Position numbers and translations under genes: made by a program | Shown: piece by piece, positions 35,201 through 47,200 of the stretch | Layout of the letters: every line of letters begins with the position of its first letter | How positions within the stretch are numbered: position 1 is the stretch's first letter | Source of the DNA: Bacillaceae bacterium OF18-1A | Lineage (GTDB): Bacteria; Bacillota; Bacilli; Bacillales; Bacillaceae_G | Direction: 5' to 3' | Assembly (NCBI GenBank): GCA_027694045.1 | Contig: JAQEWB010000001.1 | Location: 1,178,001-1,242,000 of the forward strand | DNA: 64,000 nt | Notes under the pieces: generated by a model | What the model was told of the DNA's origin: nothing | Databases searched by the model: none | What the model saw: only the letters and a program-made list of their open reading frames with translations

Positions 35201-38200
35201 CCAAACCCAAATCCTATTTCAAATAGTGCTTCTATTTCCTATAACTTTATCGTTGATCCAAACGCTTCCCCTGTAAGTGCAAACATAACTTCCACCACTA
35301 CATTTACCCAAGTTAATGATGCAAATGTCATTTCAGCAAAAACAGTGGATAAAACTTTTGCTACTGTCGGAAATATATTAACTTATACCGTTACCTTAAC
35401 GAATTCAGGTAGCGTTTCTGCTGATAGCCCTACTTTCATAGACACAAATCCAGATGGCACTATCTTTATTCCAAACACTTTCCTCATTAATGGTGCACTA
35501 CAAAATAATGCAGATCCAAATGTTGGTGTTCCTTTACCTTCCATTCCTGCTGGCGGATTTATTACCGTTTCTTATCAAGTAACCGTAACTTCTTTACCGA
35601 CCCAAAACCCAACCATCAATTCATCTAGTACACAGTATAGTTTCATTCTAAACCCAGGCGGTCCAACAATTACAGAAACATCTGTAAGTAATACTGTAAG
35701 TACACAAATCAACTTAGCAAATGTAGTTATTGTCAAAGAGGTGGATTTAACTATCGCTGATGTCGGGCAGCCAATCACATATACTATTTCCTTAACTAAT
35801 CTTGGCAACACTCCAGCAAATAATGTTGTTGTTACCGATATACTACCTCCAGGCTCAACTCTCGTACCAAATAGTATTTTTATCGGTGGCGCTTTACAGC
35901 TCGGCGCGGATCCAATTACCGGTATTCAAGTCGGCTCCATCCCTGCTGGTGGTTTTACAACAATTGTTTTTCAAGTAAGTACAAATGGGATACCTTCACC
36001 AAATCCAATGCAAAACAGCGCTTCACTTCAATATAACTTTACCGCTGATCCAAATTTACCTGCTATTGTTAGAAACAATACTAGCAATATAGTAACTACA
36101 CAAATTAATACAGCTAATATTGTCGCTACGAAACTAACAAGTACAGCTTTTGCTGATGTTGGAGATGTCATAACGTATACAACCACTTTAACTAACAACG
36201 GAAATACCCCCGCTTCTAATGTAGTATTTACAGACATCATTCCAACAGGTACGACCTTCCTTCCTAATAGCGTAATGATCAACAATACCCCTATAGCAAA
36301 TGTAAACCCTGCTAATGGCATCTTTATCGGTACGATTGGAGCAAATTCATCACGTACCGTTTCATTCCAAGTTTCTGTACCAGCAATTCCTATAGTAAAT
36401 CCAATTACAAATCAATCAGGCGCTACGTTCCAATATATGTACGATCCATCCAAACCAGCTGTAATACAAATGGTTGCTTCTAACTCTGTACAAACAACTA
36501 TTAATAGCGCATCAATTGCCGCTACAAAATCTGTAGATAAACAGTTCGCTAACGTAAACGATATTATTACGTATACAACTACTTTAACTAACAACGGAAA
36601 CACAACTGCATCCAATGTAATGTTTACAGACATAATCCCAAGCGGAACATCTTTTATTCCTAATAGTGTAACAGTAAACGGAAATATACTCCCTAATGTA
36701 AATCCAGTAAACGGGGTTGCAATTGATCCAATAAATCCGAATACAAATACGATTATCTCTTTCCAAGTTCAAGTAAATTCCATTCCGAATCCGAATCCAA
36801 TCCCGAACCAAAGTAATACAGCATATCAATATGTCATAAATCCTAACTTACCTCCAGCATCTGCTACTGTATTAAGTAACTTAATAACAACTCAAATTAA
36901 TAACGCTACGATTGTCGCTACGAAGTCAGTAAATACGCCAACAGCTGCAATTGGAGATATCGTTACCTATACGATCGCAGTTACAAACACAGGAAATACA
37001 CCCGCTAGCGCTACAGTTTTAACGGATGGACTTGGCGCAGGAGCTTCGTTTATTCAAAACTCCGTAACTATCAATAACGTCCCGCAACCAGGATTAGATC
37101 CATCACTTGGCATTCACTTAGCAGATATTCTGCCAGGTAATACTGTATTCATTACTTTTGAAGCACAAATTTTAGCAATTCCACCTAGTGGCACATTAAC
37201 AAATAATGCCCTTGTGAATTATGAATACACAGTGAACCCAACCCAATCACCTGCTGTTGGTAGTACAATTACGAATACGACTGTTACACCAATTATTGAT
37301 GCTACTCTATCTATAAATAAAACCGTCAATTCAACATTCGCTACTGTTGGAGATACACTTACTTTCACTTCAATCATTACGAATTCTGGGAATACTACCG
37401 CAAATAATGTTATTTTTACAGATTTAATTCCAAATGGTACAACGTTTATTCCAAATAGTTTTATGGTAAATGGAACGACTATTCCTAATGTAAATCCACA
37501 AAATGGTATTAACATCGGAAATATTACTACCAATTCAATCGTTACTCTTAGTTTTCAAGTAAACATTGCAACGATTCCAAGTCTTAATCCAATCCCTAAC
37601 AAATCATCACTTCAATACAGCTTTATTGTAGATATAAATGAACCGCCTGTTTCACGACAAGTTCAATCCAATAAAACTTTTACGCAAGTAAACTCCGCTT
37701 CAGTTATAGCATCCAAAACTACAAGTAGTACATTTGCAGCTATCGGGGATACGATTACGTATACAACAACTTTAACCAATAATGGGAATACAACTGCAAA
37801 TACACCTATTTTTATTGATATACTACCAACTGAACTTTCATTCGTGCCTGATAGTGTGCAAATTAATAGCGTTCCACAACTCGGTTTTAGGCCAGATAGC
37901 GGGGTTCCTTTAGATTCAATTCCAGTTGGAGGAACGACAACAATTAGCTTCCAGGCTATTGCCGGCTCAATACCAGCTTCAAATCCTACACTGAATCAAT
38001 CAAACACGACATACTCTATCATTGTTGATCCTACTGAGCCGCCTGTTACAGAAACAGCTGTCAGTAATCCTGTCTTAGTTCAAATAAACGAAGCAATCAT
38101 TCAAGCAACAAAAAGTGTGGACCGTCTCTTTTCTGACATAGCACCTGGAAATTCATTTTTAACGTATACAGTTTTATTAGAAAATACAGGGAATACAACT

Positions 38201-41200
38201 GCTACTAATATCATTTTTACAGATTCAATTCCAAATAATACAGTATTTATAGAAGATAGCGTTCGAGTAGGTGGTGTTTTATTACCTGGGGCGAATCCAG
38301 CGAATGGGATACAAATTGGAGATATTATTGCAGGAGATTTTATAAACGTCACCTTCCGCGTGCAAGTAATTAGTATTCCAAATCCTATTTTCACAATTGG
38401 ACCTGGAGGGCCAAACTCACCGGTTGTAAATGGAGCTTCCATTGATTATCAATTTATGATAGGACCCAATTTACCACTCGCTTCACGAAATGCGACATCT
38501 AATTCTGTTTCAACACAAATAAATGCTGGGGGAATTACACTAGTTAAATCTGTAGACAAAAATTTTGCAACGATCGGGGACACACTTTCTTATACAATTG
38601 CATTAAGCAATCCAGGAAATGTTACTTCACAAAATATAATTTTCACGGATATTTTACCTGACGGAACGACATTTATTTCTGGGACTCTTACAAATAATTT
38701 TGGTACACAGCAAATAGGCAATCCAGCGGGTGGCATTCAGATTGGAAATATAAATCCCGGTGATACAGCTACTATGACAATAAACGTACTTGTGACAAAC
38801 ATACCAAGCATAAATCCAATCTCTAATTCTAGTTCTGTACAATTTCAGCATATTGTCGATCCAAGTCAACCTGCTATAACGCAAAGCACTATATCTAATA
38901 CCGTTACTACGACAATAAATAGCGCACTATTAATAATAACAAAAAGTGCTGATAAATCTATCATTTCTGTTGGAGATACAATCACGTATACAACGACTAT
39001 TACCAATACAGGAAATACACCCGCAACGAATATAACATTTACAAGTGCTATTCCAGCTAGCACTACATTTATACCAAATTCGGTCACGGTCAATAGTATT
39101 CAACAACCTGGGGCACAACCAGCACTTGGAGTCAATTTACCAAACATTGCTCCTGGTGAAACAGTAACTGTTACTTTTCAAGTAAATGCTATTTCTATTC
39201 CCTCTTCAAGCTCAATTATGGGTAACGATACAATTTTATATTCTTATACTGTTGATCCAAACGGAATTCCTGTTTCAACTTCTACTTCTACGAATATCGT
39301 TACAAATCCTGTACTAGATGCTATGTTAACGGTGGTGAAATCGGTTGATCAAACGCTTGTAACACTAGGTGATACCATTACCTATACGACCATTTTAACA
39401 AATAACGGGAATACAAACGCTACTACTATTACTTTCACTGATCTTATACCAGATGGTACAACGTTTATTACTGATAGCGTTACAATAGGTGGCATCACAC
39501 AAATCGGGCTCACCCCTAATACAGGTATAATAATTGGGTCAATTCCTCCTAACAGTTCTGTTTCTATAGCATTTCAAGTTACTGCTACTTCTACGCCAGT
39601 TCAAAATCCGATTGCCAATTCCGCTACTGCTTCTTACACATTTATCGCTGATCCAAATGCACCAAGTGTTTCAAGAACTGCTACTTCAAACTCAGTGTTT
39701 ACTACAATTAATACAGCTACCATTCTTTCATCGAAACAAGTCGATAAAGCATTTAGCCATATCGGCGACACACTCACTTATACTGTCAATTTAACAAACA
39801 ACGGAAATTCCTCCGCACAAAATGTTATTTTCACAGATACAGTGCCGAGCGGAACTACTTTTATTGCAAACACATTTTCGATTAATGGAATTCCTCAAAG
39901 TGGTGCGAATCCAACGAATGGTGTAAATATTGGGCCGATAACAGCGGGGTCTACAGTAAATGTTTCATTCCAAGTAAACGTGACTTCATTACCAACCGAA
40001 AACCCTATTGTAAATTTCTCATCGACATCGTATCAATTAGTCTCACCACCTGATGCAGAGACTTCAATTAGTAATCCTGTTTCAACGCAAATTAAAGAAG
40101 CAATATTATCCATGACGAAAAATGAAAGTGTGTCTTATGCAGATATCGGGCAAACTGCTTTTTACACTACTTCTATTTCGAATGTAGGGAATACGAATGC
40201 TACGAATATTGTATTCACAGATATATTACCCAGTGGAATCGTGTTCGTTCCTAACACATTAACTGTCGATGGTGTTTTACAACCTGACGCGGATCCAAAT
40301 ACAGGTATATTACTGGCAGCACTTCCTCCAAATGAAATCTATAGTATCGTCTTTCAAGTTACGGTTAACAGCATCCCACCTATTAATCCGGCACCAAATA
40401 CAGCATCTACGAATTATAAGTTTACTGTTAATCCAAATAATCCTCCTGTTTCAAGTACAGCTAATTCTAACACTACGCTCCTTCAAATAAACAACGCGAC
40501 GATTATTAGTACAAAAACAGCTAATCTTACTTTTGCGGATGTTGGTAATATCATAACATTTACACTTAACCTTCCTAATACAGGGAATGTGGCTGCAACT
40601 GATGTAACTATTATTGATGTTCTTGATAGCAATTTCAGTTTCATTCCAAACAGTTTCACAGTTAATGGGCAAACCATTCCAAACGCTGATTTATCTACTG
40701 GTGTAAATATAGGTTCCATTAATGGTGGTAATGCAGTAATCATCGTATTTCAAGCAACCGTTACTACACTTCCAACACTCAATCCAATTTCTAATTCTGC
40801 TTCTATCACATATCAATATGTCGTCGATCCTAGTCAGCCACCTATTACAACTTCCAATCAATCTAATACAACGACAACACAAATTAATAGTGCGATCCTT
40901 ACTGCACAAAAAAATTCAAATGTATCAACGGTAGATATTGGTCAGGATATCATCTACACCGTGACAATTACAAATAGCGGTAATGTTAGTGCTACGAATG
41001 TTATTTTTACTGACCTTATTCCAGATGAAACTTCCTTTGAACCAAATAGTTTTACACTTAACGGAACTAGTATCCCAAATGCCAATATAATTACAGGCGT
41101 TCCCATTGGTGATATCGCGCCAAACACATCTGTCATCGTAGCATTTCATATTAGTACAAATAAAATTCCAGCTATAAATCCCATTACCAATCAAGCTAGC

Positions 41201-44200
41201 GTTAGCTTTCAATATATCGTTAACCCAGCTAATCCTCCAATTTCAAAAAACATTACTTCTAATAGCGTTACAACAAAAATTGAAAGTGCTATTTTAAACA
41301 CTATTAAAATAGGAGATAAAACTTTTGCAACCATTGGTGATACGATTACGTATACAACGACTATTACGAATACAGGAAATATCCCAGCTAGTAACGTTGT
41401 GTTCTCAGATCCTATACCATCGTGGACACAATTTGTTGCAGGATCAATCATTGTTGATGGTAATTCAATACCATCCGCCTCTATCATTGATGGTATTGGC
41501 ATAAATACAATTAATCCAAACCAAGTCGTGATAATCGTCTTCCAAGTTCAAATCGTTAGCAATCCAACCACTTTCACACCTGAACTCCAAAACTTAGGAT
41601 TTGTTAACTTCCAATATAACGTAGGCAATGCATTACAGGCTCAACCTGGCAATGTGGAAACGAATGTGTTCGTTACTTCTATTAGTTCAGCAATACTTTC
41701 AGCTGTAAAAACTGCTAACAAAGCTTTTGCAAATATAGGAGACACAATCGATTATACGGCTTTGATTCAAAATAGCGGCAATACAAACGCTACGAATTTA
41801 AATTTCTCAGACTCAGTTCCAGCTGGAACGACCTTTGTTGAAAATAGTTTTGCTGTAAATGGAAGTACCATTTCAGGTGCAAATCCAAATAACGGAGTTA
41901 ATATCGGAACCGTTAACACGAGTGGTTCCTTAACTGTTACCTTCCAAGTCATAGTTACATCTACTCCACCTTCAAACCCAATTACAAACGTTGCATCTAT
42001 TCAATACGAATTTATTGTTGATCCGACTGCCCCACCTATTATAAACTCAATAAAATCTAATCCCGCTTCCACACAAATTAATAACGCTACTGTTACAACT
42101 GTTTTAGAAGCAAATCGAACAATCGTATCTATTGGCGATGTAATTACGTATACAGCAACATTAACGAACACTGGAAACTTCCCGGCAAACTCTGTATTAC
42201 TCATTAATAGCGTTCCTGAAGGGGCATTATTTATTCCAAATAGTGTTACGCTCAACGGGATTGCACTTCAAAATGCAAGTCCCACTCTCGGTATTTCAGT
42301 TGGTATTATCGCACCAGGTGATTCTGCTATTGTTACGTTCCAATTTCTTGCAAGTTCTATTCCAGCGCAAGGAGCGATTATAAATCAAGCCATTACAAGT
42401 TACACGTATACTGTAGATCCAAGTCAGCCTCCAGTTACAGCAACTTCCTCATCCAATACGGTTAGTACAGCTGTCGTTGATGCATCGTTATCCGTAATTA
42501 AAAATACAGATTCTCTCGTGCAGTCTACTAACGGTACAATCACTTACACAATCGTCGTTCAAAATAATGGAAACCAAACTGCAAATACAGTTACTTTAAC
42601 TGATTTGGTCCCAGAAGGAACTGCATTTATTACTAATAGCGTGACCATTAATACCGTTTCAGTTCCAGGTGCCGATCCAAACATAGGGATACTATTAAAC
42701 TCCATCACACCTTCAGAAATTATCACCGTCACATTCCAAGTTATCGTTCAATCCATTCCAAACATGAATCCAATTTCTAATACAGCCCGTATTGACTATA
42801 CTTTTATCACCGATCCAAACGCTCCTATCATCTCTCGTACAATTACTTCTAATCCAGCATTCACACAAATTTCAGATGCGACTATCATTTCTTTAAAAGC
42901 TGTCAATGCACAACAAGCAACAGCTGGCGATATTGTGACCTACACGATAACATTAGAAAACAACGGAAATATCTCAGCAACTAATCTCTCATTTTCAGAT
43001 TCTATTCCAAATGGAACTACATTCGTAGAAAATAGTTTTACACTTAACGGAACCACTATATTTGGTGCCAATCCAAATGTAGGTGTTACTTTGCCTAACT
43101 TAGCAGCAAATGCTACTCATCTTATTTCATTCCAAATTCTTATTAACGACCCATTCTCGCAAGAATCGATTACAAATCAATCTAATATAACATATACAAT
43201 TCAACCAGATCCAGGGCAACCGCCTATTACTGAAACATCTACAAGTAATATCGTCATTACAAATTTCGTGCAAGCACAATTGACAATTACAAAAACATCT
43301 AATCCAATAACTGTAGATATTGGCGGAACTATACTTTATATTTCTGAAGTAAAAAATATCGGCAATGTTGACGCAATAAATATTAATTTCACAGATTTCA
43401 TTCCAACTGGGACTACATTCGTTCCCAATAGTGTCACCATTAACGGGGTCCTTCAGCCAGGTGTAAATCCAGAAAACGGAGTATCCATTGGAACGATTTC
43501 AGCAAACAGTTCCAAAACGATACTATTTCAAGTGCAAACAAACAATCCACCTACAGAAACTGAAATTGTAAATCAATCATCTGTAAATTACCAATATGTA
43601 AGTATCCCTACAGCTCCGTCAGTGAATCGCTCTGCAAATTCTAATATTGTTACAACATCAATTCAAAACGCAAATATTATTTCTGTTAAAAAGGCGGATG
43701 TAACTTTCGTAGCAATCGGGCAAAGTATTACCTACACAAATACACTACAAAATATAGGAACCGCTACAGCTAACAATACAGTGTTCATTGATAACATCCC
43801 CGAAGGTATGATATTCATTGAAGATAGCTTATCAATAAATAATGTGTCTCAGCCTGGTGCGAATCCAGAAAACGGAGTAACTCTCGGCACAATACAGCCA
43901 AATGAAACAGTCACTATTTCATTCCAAGTACAACTTACAAATATACCTAGTGGCAATACAGTTATTAACTTTTCAAACACTTCGTATGAATACCAAATTG
44001 ACCTTAATGCCCCTATTATTCAGCGTAAATCATTATCAAATACAGTAAACACTGAAGTACGGACAGCAAATGTTAGTGCAATGAAATCCGTCAATAGATC
44101 CATTACACGCATCGGGCAAATCATCACATATACAGTCGCAGTTACAAACGCCGGTACAGTACCTATTACAAATACGATCCTAATCGACACAATTGCAGCT

Positions 44201-47200
44201 GGAACCACCTTCATTTCGAATAGCATCCTTGTAGATGGCATACCAAGACCTGACGAAAATCCAAATACCGGAATTACCCTTGGTATTATCCTCCCAAATA
44301 ACACGATTATTGTTGCGTTCCAAGTAAATGTAGTCTCTATACCTTCGCAAAATAATATTAATAATATCGCTGTCATTCACTATGAATATCAACCAGAACA
44401 AAGCGCACCACCAATTTCAGAAACGACCTCGTCCAATACTACAAATATACAATTCATTGATGCCCTTCTTATCGCTACAAAATCCGCTAATAAAGTGATA
44501 GCTAATATTGATGAGATCATTGAATATACAGTATTCATTCAAAATAACGGATCCACTGCAACTAACTCCATCTTTTTTACAGATACTATAGAGGATGGAA
44601 CAGTATTTATTCCAGGAAGTGTAATAGTTAACAATACGGTACTTCCTGCAGCAGACCCTAATATCGGCTTTTCCATTTCGAATATCACAGCAGGTCAATC
44701 GACAACAATAACATTCCAAATCTCCGTTACAAATTTACCCGCTGTAAATCCAACACCTAATACAGCAAACATTCTCTATGACTTTATTTTCAACCCTGAC
44801 TTTGCGCCAATTCAAAAATCTACTACATCTAATACTACTTTCGTTCAAATTAATGATGCTGATATTGTTTCACTTAAAACGGTTGATTTGACTTCTGTAA
44901 CAATTGGTGACATTTTAACTTATACAACAACTTTAACGAATACAGGGAATACGGATGCTACTACTGTTGTATTTACAGACGATATTCCTGATGGAACAAC
45001 CTTTATAGATGGTAGTGTCTTAGTAAATACCATTCCTCAACTTAACGCAAATCCAGGTGCCGGTATACTCGTAGGAACAATTGCTCCTGATATTTCTATC
45101 CCAGTCACATTTTCTGTTACCGTGGTAGCTCTTCCAACTAACGGTAACATTCAAAACCAATCAACTTCTCGTTACACACTAAATGGTGAAGAACAAATAT
45201 CGACTAGCAATATTACTTTCACTGAAGTTATTTCTGCTAATGTAATTGCGACAAAAGCAACGCCTATCCAATATGCTGACCTACAAACTATCATCCCTTA
45301 TACCATTTCCATCATAAATAACGGCAATATAAAAGTGGAAGACGTTATTGTTACAGATATCATTCCAGCAAATACGAGCTTTATAGAAAATAGTGTTATT
45401 GTGAATGGAAACACTCGTCCAAATGATAACCCTCTTAGCGGTATACAAATTGATAACATTCCCTCTCATACAACAGCAACTATTCTATTCCAAGTACGGG
45501 TTAATTCGATTCCACAAACAAATCCAATCTCTAACACAAGTACAATTGAATATGAATACACAGTACCAGACAGGCCGCCTATTACCGAAACTATTCTTTC
45601 ATCAGCCGCTATAACAGAAATTCATCACGCGAATTTGAATAGTAATAAAACTGTTGATGCTGCATTTGCAATAGTCGGTGATACGTTAACGTATACGATT
45701 ACACTAAATCAAACTGGCAATGTTTCAACAAATGATGTAATCATTCAAGATATTATCCCTCAAGGTACTACATTTATAGAAAATAGCGTTATTGTAAACG
45801 GAGAAACTCTTCCAGGAGTGAATCCAGTAAGCGGTATACCAATTGGTACTATAACTATTGGTGGAGATGCTATCGTTTCATTCCAAGTAACTGTGACTTC
45901 TATTCCAACACCAAATGAACTAAACAACAACGCAATTACTACTTTTAACTATATAGTCAATCCAAATAACGTACCTATTACAAATACGACTACAACAAAT
46001 ACCGTCACAACTACTATCCAAAATGATAACGTCATTGCCATAAAATCTGTTGATGTAACGAATGCCTTACCTGCTCAAACTTTGACGTATACAATTAAGA
46101 TTACGAATAGCGGTAATGTAACGATTGAAGACCTTCTTGCCATAGACACCGTACCAATAGATACGACTTTTGTTGCTGGTAGTGTTACGATTAATGGAAT
46201 CAATCAGCCTAATAAGAATCCTGAAAATGGTATTACGTTAGGAAATCTTGCTCCTAATGACTCTGTCATTATTACGTTCCAAGTGACAATATCTTCTTCT
46301 ACTCTTCAACCTACAATTAATAACGATGCTTCCGTTTCCTATACCGTTATCATTGATCCAACAAAACCACCTATTACAATTACAAAGCAAACAAATACCG
46401 TTACAACGACAGTCATTGATCCGATGGTTGGCATTGAAAAAACAACTGACAAATCTATTGTCGTTATAGGAGATGTCATTACATTCACATTAGCGGTATT
46501 TAATCACTCCCCAATTCCGACAATCAGCACTTCCGTTATAGACACAATTCCAGCTGGTACAACATTTATAGAAAACAGTGTAACAATTAACCGTACTCCC
46601 GTTCCAAATATTCGTCCAGACACCGGTATTAATATCGGCTCTTTATCTGCAGATTCAGTAGCAATTATAACATTTCAAGTTCTCGTAACTTCTATTCCTT
46701 CAAACAGTACAATTATAAATTCTGCAACAGTTACCGCTGCCTTTCAATTGACACCACAGGACCCAATTATTACTTTCATTGTTAATTCAAATATCGTTCG
46801 TATACCAGTTCAATTTATAACTACAACAGTCACGAAAAATGCTTCCGTCAGCTCAGCTTATTTAAATCAATATTTTGATTACACGATAAGCATTACAAAT
46901 ACTTCCAAAATTTCACTCTCAAACATTTCGTTACAAGATACTATTCCAGCAGGTTTACAATTTATAAATGGTACTGTCTTCATTAATAGCGCACGCTCTC
47001 CACTAGCAAATCCGAATATCGGTTTCCTTATTGCCACTAATTTGGAACCCAATGAAACAATTATCGTATTATTCACGGTACAAGTGATAAATCCGCCTGT
47101 TAATAACGAATTTAAAAACAATGCAAATGTTTCATTACAGCTTCAAACTACTCCTACCGATCCACCAATCACAGTAACCGTTATAAGTAACGAAAATATC

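Noticed and set aside
33348..47180. Regular ~396-base periodicity resembling a large tandem or CRISPR-like array
   Set aside because: The units are coding, in one frame, divergent in DNA and conserved in protein; no short identical repeats with spacers.
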